This document shows, piece by piece, positions 32,207 to 41,347 of a DNA stretch of 53,803 nucleotides. This stretch comes from Pseudomonadota bacterium (lineage in GTDB: Bacteria > Pseudomonadota > Alphaproteobacteria > Acetobacterales > Acetobacteraceae). Location of the stretch: positions 1-53,803 of the forward strand of contig JAFEFW010000003.1 in the NCBI GenBank assembly GCA_018240405.1. The letters are read 5' to 3'. Below the pieces are notes generated by a model that was not told the origin of the DNA, ran no database searches, and was given only the letters and a program-made list of their open reading frames with translations. Each line of letters opens with the position of its first letter. The stretch's first letter is position 1. The position numbers and the translations under genes are program-made.

Positions 32207-33645
32207 TGGCCGGGCTCGCCGACCTCTCGCTGATCCAGGCCACCGACGCCGTCCGCAAAGGCGAGGCCACCTCAGGCGATCTCCTGCGTGCCTGCTGGAC
32301 CAATCTCGATGCGGTTAATCCGCAGGTCAACGCGATGATCTGGGAAGACCGCGCCGCCGCTGAACAGGCCGCCGAAGCCGCGGATAACGCCGTCCGTGAG
32401 AAACGCCCGCTCGGCCGCCTGCACGGGGTGCCGATGGCGCACAAGGACATGTATTACCAGGCCGGCCGCCTCGCCACCTGCGGCTCCGCCCTGCGCCGCG
32501 ACTATCGCCCGACAGTCACCGCAACGGTCATCGAGCGCCTGGCAGCCGCCGGCGCCTACGTGTTTGGCGGCCTCAACATGGCCGAGTTCGCGCAGAACCC
32601 GACCGGCCACAACAAGACCTACGGCGACTGTCACAATCCATGGAACCTGCCCTATGTCACCGGCGGCTCCTCATCGGGATCCGGCGCCTCAGTCGCCGCC
32701 CGGTTCAACTACATGGCGCTGGGGTCGGACACTGGCGGATCGATCCGCATCCCCGCCTCTGCCTGCGGCGTCACCGGCATCAAGCCGACACAGACCCGGG
32801 TCTCCCGCTACGGCGTGATGCCGCTGTCCTTTTCGCATGACAATGTCGGCCCGCTCTGCCGCACCGCCCGCGATTGTGCGCGCGTGCTGCGGGTGATCGC
32901 CGGCCATGATCCGAAAGACCCGACGAGTTCGCGCGAACCGGTGCCAGACTACGAAGCCTTCATGGACGGCAACCTGCGCGGCCAGCGCATCGGCGTACCG
33001 ACCAACGTCTTTCTCGACGGCGCGGACGACCCAGTGGTGAAGGCGATGGAGGCGGCGCTGGAGGTACTGACGGCGCGCGGCGCCACCGTCACCAGGCTGG
33101 AATTGCCATACATGGACGCTGTCGCCGCGTTCGGCGGCATCGTCTCCCGCTGCGAAGCGGCACCAATTCACGCCGAGTGGATGCGCAGCGACCCACAGGC
33201 CTACGGCGCGCATATCAGCGGTCGCATGTACCCCGGCTACGCCATCCCCGCCGCCTATTACATCGAAGCGCTCAGCCGCCGCGGTCCGGTGCTGCAAGCT
33301 TTCGCCGCCGAGGTCTTCAGCAAGGTCGACGTGCTTGTGACGCCGACCATCCGTACCTGCCTGCCGACGCTGGCGGAGACCGATATCGACCACGGGCCGC
33401 CGGGGACGGAGCATCGGTTCATGGCGCTGTCCGCCAACACGCGGCCCTTCAACTACCTGGGCCTGCCGGCGATCAGCATACCGTGCGGATTCGATCCGAA
33501 CGGGTTGCCGATCGGCCTGCAGATCGCCGGCCGGCCGTTCGCCGAAGGACGCATCCTGAAAATCGCCGGCGCTTACCAGTTGGACACCCGCTTCCATTGG
33601 GCCCGGCCGGCAATCCTCGACACGTCGAAGGCAGCGCAGGCATGA
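32206..33645 (+). CDS. Amidase signature family hydrolase (GatA/AtzE-like)
   Basis: A 479-residue amidase with the Ser-cisSer-Lys triad visible: Lys80 in [13 protein letters not shown], cis-Ser155 in [16 protein letters not shown], and nucleophile Ser179 in [18 protein letters not shown]. The 24-residue spacing between the two serines is the family standard. It hydrolyses a carboxamide to acid and ammonia. It is coupled to the AtzG-like gene upstream and overlaps the asparaginase-like gene downstream by four bases (ATGA), so the three are one operon. No GatB gene is present, so it is a catabolic amidase and not a tRNA amidotransferase. Confidence 0.93.
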   Translation: MAGLADLSLIQATDAVRKGEATSGDLLRACWTNLDAVNPQVNAMIWEDRAAAEQAAEAADNAVREKRPLGRLHGVPMAHKDMYYQAGRLATCGSALRRDYRPTVTATVIERLAAAGAYVFGGLNMAEFAQNPTGHNKTYGDCHNPWNLPYVTGGSSSGSGASVAARFNYMALGSDTGGSIRIPASACGVTGIKPTQTRVSRYGVMPLSFSHDNVGPLCRTARDCARVLRVIAGHDPKDPTSSREPVPDYEAFMDGNLRGQRIGVPTNVFLDGADDPVVKAMEAALEVLTARGATVTRLELPYMDAVAAFGGIVSRCEAAPIHAEWMRSDPQAYGAHISGRMYPGYAIPAAYYIEALSRRGPVLQAFAAEVFSKVDVLVTPTIRTCLPTLAETDIDHGPPGTEHRFMALSANTRPFNYLGLPAISIPCGFDPNGLPIGLQIAGRPFAEGRILKIAGAYQLDTRFHWARPAILDTSKAAQA

Positions 33646-34643
33646 CCGGTCTTCCGAAAGTTGCCTTTATCGGCACCGGCGGGACCATCGCCTCGCTCGG
33701 CCGCGATCCGCTCGACATCCAGGACTACGCCGCCGCCGGCAACATGATGCACGCCGAGGACATCCTGGCGCACTGGCCGGAGACGAAACTGGTCGCCGAT
33801 GTGCTGCCGGTACGGTTCAGGGCGATCCCAAGCCCCGCCATCGGCTTTCCGGAATGGAAGGAACTGGTGGCGCTCTGCCAGCGTCTGGAACGCGACCATC
33901 CCGACCTGGCGGGCATCGTCATCGGTCATGGCACGGCGACGCTGGAGGAGACCGCCTATTTCCTCAACCTGACACTGAAGGTTGCGGTGCCCGTCGTGCT
34001 GGTCGGCTCGCAGCGCCCGTCCAGTTCGCTGTCGAGCGACGCCGGTATGAACCTGGTGAATGCGATCCGCACCGCGGCCAGCCCGGACTCACGTGGCCTG
34101 GGCGTGCTGGTGCTGCTGAACGACGAAATCCACGCCGCGCGGGAGGTCACCAAGACCTCCACTTTGCGCCTGCAAACCTTCCGCTCCCCCGATTTCGGCG
34201 TGCTCGGCCATGCAGACGGCGACGCGGTCGCCTACTATCGACGTCCCGTGCGCCGCCACGCACCGGACACCGAGTTCGACATATTGACGCTGCCAGCGCT
34301 ACCGCGGGTCGATATCTCCTACTCCTACGCAGGCGGTGATGGGACGGCGACGCGAGCATTCATGGCGGCCGGCGCAAAGGGCATTGTCGCCGCCGGGTTC
34401 GCACCGGGCATGTGCCCGCCAGACGAGTTCGCCGCATTGAAGGAGGCAGCAGCCTCGGGCCTGGCCGTCGTGCAATGCACGCGCGCTGGGTCCGGCCGCA
34501 CATTCCGTGGCACACGCTTGCGGGAAGCCGGCATCCTGATCGCGGACAATCTCAATCCACAGAAGGCCCGCCTGCTGCTGGCGCTGGCGCTGACAAGGAC
34601 GCAGGATGCGGAGGAAATCCTGCGGATATTCCGGACGTACTGA
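33642..34643 (+). CDS. Asparaginase/glutaminase-family protein with Asp-to-Ala change in the catalytic motif
   Basis: A 333-residue protein of the bacterial L-asparaginase fold. The first catalytic motif is intact (FIGTGGTIAS, Thr15). The second motif reads GHGTATLEETAYFL: Thr98 is present, but the normal Asp of the HGTDT motif is Ala99. The conserved lysine is kept (Lys171 in EVTKTSTLRLQTF). The change suggests a different amide substrate or altered mechanism rather than ordinary asparaginase. No signal peptide is present, so it is cytoplasmic. I chose ATG 33642, which overlaps the amidase stop; the frame upstream is a shadow of the amidase. It is the last gene of the AtzG-like/amidase operon. 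Confidence 0.9.
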   Translation: MTGLPKVAFIGTGGTIASLGRDPLDIQDYAAAGNMMHAEDILAHWPETKLVADVLPVRFRAIPSPAIGFPEWKELVALCQRLERDHPDLAGIVIGHGTATLEETAYFLNLTLKVAVPVVLVGSQRPSSSLSSDAGMNLVNAIRTAASPDSRGLGVLVLLNDEIHAAREVTKTSTLRLQTFRSPDFGVLGHADGDAVAYYRRPVRRHAPDTEFDILTLPALPRVDISYSYAGGDGTATRAFMAAGAKGIVAAGFAPGMCPPDEFAALKEAAASGLAVVQCTRAGSGRTFRGTRLREAGILIADNLNPQKARLLLALALTRTQDAEEILRIFRTY

Positions 34644-34997
34644 CCTGCCTGCTGCCGTTGCGGCCGGCCCCGCGCCCTGACGGATTTATAGTTTTTCACA
34701 ACGATTAGGCGTACAGCCCTCGTTTCAGCCATGACGCGGCTCGTCGGCATACGGGTTAGGATACCCGCGGCTAGCGATGTCGTCGCACGCCGCGGCATCC
34801 TCTCGGTGTCAGGCGCACAAGGCCGGCCATGACGGTGGAAGGCAGGGCCGCCGCGACTTGCATGCCGATGCCGGCTTTTCCTGCCCACTCAAACCGGTAC
34901 GTCGCTCTCTGTGGCCCCAACCTCGAAATCACTCCGAGGGCACGCATTTGGGGACCAAGATGGAGCTAATCGATGGTCAGCGTTACGGACGACGGTT
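34644..34997. other. Intergenic region between convergent genes, no gene recognised
   Basis: This stretch of 354 bases separates the asparaginase-like gene and the peptide-type binding-protein gene. I see only a weak 5-bp hairpin (CGGGT/ACCCG near 34750-34765) and a short AT-rich patch around 34682-34706. No coding signal or clear terminator was found. Confidence 0.5.
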
Positions 34998-36578
34998 TCA
35001 AACCGACTTCTTCAGCGTATAGAACTGCGGCCAGCCTTCCGGCACGTCCTTCATGTAATTCTTGAACGCCGTCGGCTGATCATACATCCCCAGCGGCGCG
35101 AAGGTGGGATCCTCCCAAAACGCTACCTGCATCTGCTCGCTCAGCTTCTGCTGCGCCGCCATGTCCGGCGCGTCAAACCAGGCGTCACGCAGCGCCTCTA
35201 GCTTCGGCGCAGTCGGCCAGCCGAACCAGGCGCCCTCCCCATTGCCGCGAATGGCAATATTCGGTGCCGGCGAAATGTTCCCGAAGCCGCCGAGCCAGGT
35301 GTAGAAGATGTTCCAGCCGCCCTGGTCGACGGGCTCCTTCTTGGCGCGGCGCTGCACCACTGCGCCCCACTCCATCGGTTGCAGGTCGATGTTGAAGCCG
35401 GCCTTTGACAGCATATCCGACGCCACCTGGGACTCCGCCCAAATCGTCGGAATCGTGGTCGCGGCCAGTACGACGATCTTTTCGCCCTTATAGCCGGCAG
35501 CGGCGAGGTCCTTCTTCAGCTTCTCATAATCCTTCGGCCCGCGCGTCCGCTCGACACCCACCGTGGAGGCCATCGGCGTGCCCGGAATGAAAATGCCCGT
35601 GTCGACCTTGTAGAGCGATGGTTCGGCGCCGCAGACCGCTTCCATCACTTCCTTCTGGTCCACCGCGGCCAGGGCAATGCGGCGGATGGCGGCGCTGTTG
35701 AACGGCGGCTGTAACTGGTTGAACCGCATGCAGCCGATCTCACCGGTGCGGTCCTTCACCACCATGGTAACGTCCTTGTACGTCTTGATCTGTGGCACAA
35801 GGTCCAGCGTCGGGTTCTCCCACCAGTCGATCTCGCCCCGCTGCAGCGCCGCCGACGCCGTGGCCGGATCCGGAATGAACGTCCAGACCACCCGGTCAAC
35901 ATTCACAATCTTAGGCCCGGCGTTGAAGCTTGGCGTGCCATCCTTGCGGGGCACATAGGCCGGGTTCTTCACGAACACGACCTGGGAGCCCGGAACACGC
36001 TCACTGGCAACATACTTGAACGGGCCGCTGCCAATCGCCTCAGGGATCTGCTTCAGCGGATCGGTCTGCGCCAGGCGCTCCGGCATGATGGCGCAGTAGA
36101 CCTGGCCGATGGCCTCGGTCAGCAGTGGGAACGGCTTCTTCAGCCTGAAACGAATCACCTTGTCGGAGGGGGCGGCAATCTCATCCACTCTCGCCATCAG
36201 TGCCTGGCCGAACGGATTGCGGGTGCCAAAGCGCTTGATCGAGGCAACGCAGTCCTTTGCCAGCACCTTCTCGCCGTCATGGAACGCCAGGCCGTCGCGC
36301 AGCGTCACCTCGACGGTCTTGCCGTCATCCTCGACGCGCGCGCCGTCTGCCATCTGTGGCTGAATCTTGAACTGGGCGTCGTAGGCATACAGCGTATCGA
36401 ACACTGCCAGAGAATAGTTGCGGGTGACGTCGGCCGTCGTCCAGACCGGGTCCAGCGAGGCCAGATCGGCGTGCGGGACGAATGTTACCACCTTGCCGGC
36501 CTGGGCGTGGCCGATCCGTGGTGCGGCGAGGGCGGCCGTGGCCGCTGCGGCAGATTTCAGGACCGTACGTCGCTTCAT
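34998..36578 (-). CDS. ABC transporter substrate-binding protein, peptide/nickel type (family 5)
   Basis: A 526-residue periplasmic binding protein of the DppA/OppA/NikA class. The N-terminus MKRRTVLKSAAAATAALAAP...HAQA is a twin-arginine-type signal with cleavage near residue 26. The mature domain has VVTFVPHADLASLDPVWTTADVTRNYSLAVFDTLYAYD, DGKTVEVTLRDGLAFHDGEKVLAKDCVASIKRFG and AIGSGPFKYV, all family hallmarks. ATG 36578 has GAGGAGA upstream; the longer frame to 36638 lacks a signal. No permease or ATPase genes are adjacent. It probably delivers a peptide, amide or opine-like compound, which would fit the C-N hydrolase genes next door. Confidence 0.93.
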   Translation of the reverse strand: MKRRTVLKSAAAATAALAAPRIGHAQAGKVVTFVPHADLASLDPVWTTADVTRNYSLAVFDTLYAYDAQFKIQPQMADGARVEDDGKTVEVTLRDGLAFHDGEKVLAKDCVASIKRFGTRNPFGQALMARVDEIAAPSDKVIRFRLKKPFPLLTEAIGQVYCAIMPERLAQTDPLKQIPEAIGSGPFKYVASERVPGSQVVFVKNPAYVPRKDGTPSFNAGPKIVNVDRVVWTFIPDPATASAALQRGEIDWWENPTLDLVPQIKTYKDVTMVVKDRTGEIGCMRFNQLQPPFNSAAIRRIALAAVDQKEVMEAVCGAEPSLYKVDTGIFIPGTPMASTVGVERTRGPKDYEKLKKDLAAAGYKGEKIVVLAATTIPTIWAESQVASDMLSKAGFNIDLQPMEWGAVVQRRAKKEPVDQGGWNIFYTWLGGFGNISPAPNIAIRGNGEGAWFGWPTAPKLEALRDAWFDAPDMAAQQKLSEQMQVAFWEDPTFAPLGMYDQPTAFKNYMKDVPEGWPQFYTLKKSV

Positions 36579-36734
36579 CCGGAGACTCTCCTCGGGCTCG
36601 TTCCAGGGCAGGCTAGGACGGATGCTGAAACAAACCAAGTTGCATTCTGGTCAGCCGCCGGTCATGCCGCCGGTCACGATTTCCTGATGCCAGTGCCAAG
36701 GGTCGTCCCGCAGCAGCAGGGCCAAATACTTGCA

Positions 36735-37805
36735 ATGTCCTCATCCCAACACTCATCCGGGCTGGTGCATGGCGCGAGCCGCCTGCCGGCCGTCCAGGTC
36801 GATGCCTACAACGCCGAACTCCGCGACGACGACGGCTTCCTCGGCGACAGGGCCAATAAGAGAGCCTTCCACGCCATACTGGATGATTGGCGGGATCGGG
36901 TCAGGCGGGTTGGCGAGGATCCATTCGGTGACAAGCCGAGCGCGGAAATCGGCCGCCGGCGATTGGTGAGAGCGCTGGATGAAGGGGATGTTGAGTGCGC
37001 CGGCCTGATTCTGAGTGCCATTGAGGAGTTTGCGCAGGAATTCGCCACAGTCTGCCGGCGCCTGCTGCGGCTGAAGGCGTGGCAGGACACGCAGCGCATC
37101 GTGATTGGTGGCGGGTTCAGCGGGAGCCGCCTTGGCGAACTGGCCATCAGCCGCGCCGCTGTCCTGCTGAAATCGGACGGGCGGCCGATCGAGATCCGGC
37201 TGATCCGCCATGACCGCGATGAAGCGGCACTTATCGGCGCGCTGCACATGGTGCCGCACTGGATGTTTGCCGGGCACGACGCCGCCATCGGCGTCGATAT
37301 CGGCGGCACAAATATGCGGGCAGGTGTCGTCCGCTTCGCGGCCGACGGCACCGTCGATCTGGCGAACGCAGCAGTTGTCCGATCAGAGCGATGGCGTCAC
37401 GCCGACGAAAGCCCGACACGGGAGGAGGCGGTGGAGCGGCTGACGCGGATGCTGCGCGGGCTGATCACTTTCGCCGACCGGAAGGGGCTGCGGCTGGCGC
37501 CATTCGTTGGCGTCGGATGCCCCGGGGTGATCCAGGCCGATGGATCTATCGAGAAGGGCGGCCAGAACCTGCCGGGGAACTGGGAAAGCAAACGCTTCAA
37601 TCTGCCGGACCGGCTGCGGGAGGCACTGCCGCGCATCGACGGCCACGACCCGATGGTGTTGCTGCACAACGACGCCGTGCTGCAGGGACTCGCCGAGGTG
37701 CCGTGGATGCAGGATGTGCAGCACTGGGCAGTGCTGACAATCGGCACCGGGCTAGGCAATGCGTGCTTCAGCAACGTGGCAGCGGACGATGATGCGGATC
37801 GGTGA
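36735..37805 (+). CDS. ROK-family-like protein with N-terminal extra domain
   Basis: A 356-residue protein. Residues about 185-356 form an ATP-binding sugar-kinase-like (ROK/ASKHA) part with GVDIGGTNMRAGVVRF (186-201), VGVGCPGVI, NDAVLQGLAE and a C-terminal TIGTGLGNACF. The N-terminal half contains a second kinase-like piece, RIVIGGGFSGSRLGELAISRAAVLL, and may be the other lobe in permuted order. The Cys-rich zinc motif of classical ROK glucokinases/repressors (CGxxGCxE) is absent. The start is uncertain: ATG 36735 has a weak ribosome site, and an in-frame ATG at 36687 is possible. A kinase activity is likely but unproven. Confidence 0.75.
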   Translation: MSSSQHSSGLVHGASRLPAVQVDAYNAELRDDDGFLGDRANKRAFHAILDDWRDRVRRVGEDPFGDKPSAEIGRRRLVRALDEGDVECAGLILSAIEEFAQEFATVCRRLLRLKAWQDTQRIVIGGGFSGSRLGELAISRAAVLLKSDGRPIEIRLIRHDRDEAALIGALHMVPHWMFAGHDAAIGVDIGGTNMRAGVVRFAADGTVDLANAAVVRSERWRHADESPTREEAVERLTRMLRGLITFADRKGLRLAPFVGVGCPGVIQADGSIEKGGQNLPGNWESKRFNLPDRLREALPRIDGHDPMVLLHNDAVLQGLAEVPWMQDVQHWAVLTIGTGLGNACFSNVAADDDADR

Positions 37806-37886
37806 CCGCATCGCCACCGTCTCGAGTGGAACGCGGCGCGCGTAAAGGCGTTTCGCATCGGTATTCTATGACAGACCGGTGCCATC

Positions 37887-38843
37887 GTGCCGTTGAGTCA
37901 ACGGGTCAAGACTGCGCTGGACGAGACGCGCACGCTCATCCTCGGCGCGCAGATCCTGCTTGGCTTTCAGTATCAAAGCGTGTTCCGGCCACGGTTCGAT
38001 GTTGTATCGCCGGCGGGCCGTGCAACCAATGCGGCGGCGCTCTGCCTGATGCTGATCACGCTGGCTCTTCTGGTGGCCCCGTCCGCGTATCACCGTATTT
38101 CGGAAAATGGGCTGGCCACTGGCGCGATGCAGAGCGTGACGGGACGCTGTGCCGAGGCGGCGCTGCTGCCCTTTGCGGCCGCTTTGGGTATGGATCTGGG
38201 CCTTGCCGGAAGCTGGGCCTTCCGCAGTGTCTGGGCCGGCGCTCTCACCGGTGCAGGGTTTGCCGTGGCCGCGCTGGCAAGCTGGGTCGGGATGGGGACA
38301 ATCATGAAACGGAGCTATGGCGCGGCGGAGCGGCGCAAGGCGGCGTCGGAGCGCGACAGGCAGGAAACCGGGCCATTGCACGGCCGCATCGAGCAATTGC
38401 TGACCGAAGCGCGGGTGATCCTGCCCGGCGCGCAGGCGCTGCTCGGCTTTCAGCTTGTCATCGTCCTGACCAGCGTGTTCGAGAAACTGCCGGACCTGTC
38501 CAAGACGCTGCATGGCCTCTCCTTGCTGTGCGTGGCGCTGGCAGTGGTGATGCTGGTCACGCCGGCGGCGGTGCACCGGATCGTCTGGAGTGGCGAGGAC
38601 AGCGAGACCTTCCTGCGCGTGGGCGGCCGGATCATCGTCGCGGCCCTGCTACCGCTGGCCCTGGGCATGGCGGGCGAGACCTACGTCGTGTTCACGCGCA
38701 TCTTCAACGCCACCGGGGCTGGTCTGGGCGCAGGCGCGGGCAGCCTCGCCTGTCTGCTGGGATGCTGGTTGGTCTGGCCATTCACCGCGCGGTGGCGCCG
38801 TGCTCGGGCGCGCCGGATGGAGCACCGGCAGCGGGTTGCGTGA
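37887..38843 (+). CDS. Tandem-repeat membrane protein (DUF6328-like)
   Basis: A 318-residue inner-membrane protein made of two related halves. Each half starts with a soluble helix leading into LILGAQILLGFQYQSVF (residues about 17-33) or VILPGAQALLGFQLVIVLTSVFEKLP (second half), followed by three hydrophobic segments. The G-A-Q-x-L-L-G-F-Q repeat is plain. The start is GTG at 37887. Such proteins are conserved but uncharacterised; the assignment to the DUF6328 family is from memory of its motif. The Nudix gene follows on the same strand after 74 bases. Confidence 0.75.
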   Translation: MPLSQRVKTALDETRTLILGAQILLGFQYQSVFRPRFDVVSPAGRATNAAALCLMLITLALLVAPSAYHRISENGLATGAMQSVTGRCAEAALLPFAAALGMDLGLAGSWAFRSVWAGALTGAGFAVAALASWVGMGTIMKRSYGAAERRKAASERDRQETGPLHGRIEQLLTEARVILPGAQALLGFQLVIVLTSVFEKLPDLSKTLHGLSLLCVALAVVMLVTPAAVHRIVWSGEDSETFLRVGGRIIVAALLPLALGMAGETYVVFTRIFNATGAGLGAGAGSLACLLGCWLVWPFTARWRRARARRMEHRQRVA

Positions 38844-38917
38844 CCGCCTCTGTTGCAATCCGGCCAGGACTGTCAGGATTGGCCACAGGTGAATGAGGGC
38901 GGGAGACGGGCGCGGCG

Positions 38918-39547
38918 ATGGCGGAACCGGACTGGCTGATCTGGACGCGGGAACTACAGGCGATCGCCCAGACCGGGATCGCGTTCACCAAGGACCCATA
39001 CGACCGGCAGCGCTATGATGCCCTGCGGACCCTCGCCTCGCGCATCATGGCTGGACACTGCGATGCGACGCCGGAACGGATAGCCGCCCTGTTTGCGGCA
39101 GAACGTGGCTATGCGACGCCGAAGGCCGGCGTTCGCGGCGCGGTGTTCGACACCGGCGGACGGCTGCTGATGGTGCGCGAGACGGAGGACGGCGGCCGCT
39201 GGACGATGCCCGGCGGCTGGGCCGAACCCAACCTGACGCCGGCCGAGAACGTGGTGCGGGAAGTCTGGGAGGAAAGCGGCTACGAGGTGCGCGTTCGCAA
39301 ACTGGCCGCGGTCTGGGACCGAGGCCGACAAGGCCACCCGCCGAGCGCGTTTTCGGTCTACCGGTTTTTCTTCATCTGCGACCTGATCGGCGGCGCGCCG
39401 AGGACGAGCCTTGAGACGTCCGAAATCGGCTGGTTTGCGGAACATGAACTGCCGGACGATCTGTCGGTTAATCGTGTGCTGCCGCACCAGGTGCGCCGCA
39501 TGTTCGCGCATGCGCGGGATGAGTCGCTGCCGACTGAGTTCGACTAG
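38918..39547 (+). CDS. Nudix hydrolase
   Basis: A 209-residue Nudix enzyme hydrolysing a nucleoside diphosphate linked to another moiety. The Nudix box is at residues 100-122, with the pattern G-x5-E-x7-R-E-V-x-E-E-x-G: GWAEPNLTPAENVVREVWEE. An N-terminal helical extension of about 70 residues (WLIWTRELQAIAQTGIAFTKDPYDRQRYDALR) is typical of a subgroup with an ADP-ribose or CDP-choline-type role. The substrate cannot be fixed. A strong hairpin lies just after the stop. Confidence 0.92.
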   Translation: MAEPDWLIWTRELQAIAQTGIAFTKDPYDRQRYDALRTLASRIMAGHCDATPERIAALFAAERGYATPKAGVRGAVFDTGGRLLMVRETEDGGRWTMPGGWAEPNLTPAENVVREVWEESGYEVRVRKLAAVWDRGRQGHPPSAFSVYRFFFICDLIGGAPRTSLETSEIGWFAEHELPDDLSVNRVLPHQVRRMFAHARDESLPTEFD

Positions 39548-39574
39548 ACCGCTCCCCGCCCACCGAAGCGCCAC

Positions 39575-39601
39575 CCACCAGAGCCGGTACGGCTCCGGTG
39601 G
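39575..39601. terminator. Hairpin between convergent Nudix and amidohydrolase genes
   Basis: Positions 39575-39586 (CCACCAGAGCCG) pair with 39590-39601 (CGGCTCCGGTGG) with a single A/C mismatch and a three-base loop. It lies in the 81-base gap between convergent genes. There is no T tract, so it may work mainly as a transcript-end stabiliser. Confidence 0.5.
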
Positions 39602-39628
39602 AGGTGGTACCTGACAGCGGGCCAGTCC

Positions 39629-41347
39629 TTAGGACGCCAGTTCCGCTTGCGGCCCGCGCACCAGCTTGCCGGGCAACGTGCCGGTCGGCGTACCGTCACG
39701 GAACGTGACTTTACCGGAGACCAGCGTAGCCTCGTAGCCATTGACCTTCTGCAACAGCCGCCTGCCGCCGGCCGGCAGGTCGTTGACGACATACGGCATG
39801 CCGGCACCCAGCCGGTCCCAGTCGATGACATTGACGTCGGCCTTCAGTCCCGGCTTCAGCACGCCACGGTCGCGCAGGCCAGCAGCACCAGCGGTATCTG
39901 ACGTCAGGCGGCGGATCAGTTCGCCGACGCTCCAGCGCTGCTTCGTGCGGCCCCAATGCGTCAGAAGCCAGGTCTGGTAGCCGGCGTCGAGAATGAACGC
40001 GACATGCGCGCCGCCATCGCCCAGGCCCATGATGGTGTTGCGATTGCCCAGCACCGTTTCGGACATGGACAGGTCGCCGGAGGCGTAGTTGCTCAGCGTC
40101 ATGTAGATGAAGTTGGCGCCGTCGTCCTCGATGAGCCAGTCATAGGCGATTTCCGGGGGCGAGCGGTTGGTGCGGGCCGAGATGGCGGCGATGCTGTCGT
40201 TCGTGTTCGGGATGTAGTTTGGGGGATTACCGAAGCGGAACATGATGTCGTACGACATGCGGTGGAACAGCGGGAAGGTGTTTCCTTCCTTCGGGTCCTC
40301 GCTGAGAATGGCAGCCTTGACCTCGGGGTCGGCCATGCGGCGCGCCCGTTCCGCCACCGGAAGATGCGCGATGGTCTTGTAGGTGCGGCAGCCACTGAAC
40401 GGGTTCTGGCTGCCGGCCAGGCCCAGCAGCACGCCGATGGCGCGCGGTGCGACCACCGGGCGGATGTGCAGCCCGTCGGCGGCGGCCTTATCAGCATGCG
40501 CCAGCAGGTCGCGCCAGACGCCGGGACGGGAGTGGCGCTGCGTCAGCGTGAATACCGCCGGCCGGCCGCAGGCTTCCACGACGCGGCGCAGCATGGCGAA
40601 TTCTTCGTTATGATCCGGCAACCACTCCGACACCATCTCCAGCATGCCCGACCCGGCATCCTTCATGCCGAGGGCGATGCCACGAAGCTCTTCCTCCTGC
40701 GCACGCAGGGTCGGGGTGGGGTTTCCGGCCAGCGTCTTGTGCGACAGGCTGCGTGAGGTGGAGAAACCAAAGGCGCCGGCTTCCATCGCCTCACGCGTGA
40801 TCTCACGCATCTGCGCGATGTCGCCCTGATTGGCGTTCTCCAGGTTGATGGCTCTATCGCCCATCACATAGACGCGGACCGCGGCGTGCGGCAGCAGGGC
40901 GCAGATGTCGATGTCGCGCTGCCTGCGATCGAGTGCGCCGAGGTATTCGCCGAATGACTCCCACTCCCACTTCAGGCCCTCGTGCATCACCGCACCGGGG
41001 ATGTCCTCGACGCCTTCCATCAATTCGATCAGGCGCTCCCGGTCGGCGGGCTTGCAGGGCGCGAAGCCGACGCCGCAATTTCCCATCACCGCGGTCGTGA
41101 CGCCGTGCTGCGAGGACGGCATCATGTGGCTGTCCCATACCGCCTGGGCGTCGTAGTGGGTGTGGATATCGACGAAGCCGGGTGTCACGAGCTTGCCCTT
41201 GGCGTCGATTTCCTCGGCGCCGGCGGTGCTGATCTTACCGACCTCGGCGATGCGGTTGCCGATGATGCCGACATCGGCCTCACGCGGATCGGCGCCGGTT
41301 CCGTCCACAACGTTGCCGCCGCGGATCACCACGTCGAATGCGGGCAT
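39629..41347 (-). CDS. D-aminoacylase-type amidohydrolase (N-acyl-D-amino-acid deacylase family)
   Basis: A 572-residue metal-dependent amidohydrolase. The metal-binding His62-x-His64 pair is in PGFVDIHTHYDAQAVWD, and Cys91 in TTAVMGNCGVGFAPC is the cysteine ligand typical of D-aminoacylases. Later motifs are KWEWESFGEYLGALD and LGDGGAHVAFILDAG (the Asp of the active site). Members deacylate N-acyl-D-amino acids or related N-substituted compounds. I chose ATG 41347, preceded by AGGAGA; the frame runs upstream to 41506 but that part is not family-like. It fits the cluster of amide-cleaving enzymes at 19.5-36.6 kb. Confidence 0.92.
   Translation of the reverse strand: MPAFDVVIRGGNVVDGTGADPREADVGIIGNRIAEVGKISTAGAEEIDAKGKLVTPGFVDIHTHYDAQAVWDSHMMPSSQHGVTTAVMGNCGVGFAPCKPADRERLIELMEGVEDIPGAVMHEGLKWEWESFGEYLGALDRRQRDIDICALLPHAAVRVYVMGDRAINLENANQGDIAQMREITREAMEAGAFGFSTSRSLSHKTLAGNPTPTLRAQEEELRGIALGMKDAGSGMLEMVSEWLPDHNEEFAMLRRVVEACGRPAVFTLTQRHSRPGVWRDLLAHADKAAADGLHIRPVVAPRAIGVLLGLAGSQNPFSGCRTYKTIAHLPVAERARRMADPEVKAAILSEDPKEGNTFPLFHRMSYDIMFRFGNPPNYIPNTNDSIAAISARTNRSPPEIAYDWLIEDDGANFIYMTLSNYASGDLSMSETVLGNRNTIMGLGDGGAHVAFILDAGYQTWLLTHWGRTKQRWSVGELIRRLTSDTAGAAGLRDRGVLKPGLKADVNVIDWDRLGAGMPYVVNDLPAGGRRLLQKVNGYEATLVSGKVTFRDGTPTGTLPGKLVRGPQAELAS

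Noticed and set aside
33177-33641. Upstream extension of the asparaginase-like frame
   Set aside because: It lies inside the amidase gene in another frame; the ATG at 33642 overlaps the amidase stop in the usual ATGA way.
37802-38896. Plus-strand open frame of 364 codons overlapping the membrane protein
   Set aside because: The alternative frame at 37887-38843 has plain membrane repeats; this one is Arg/Gly/Ala noise.
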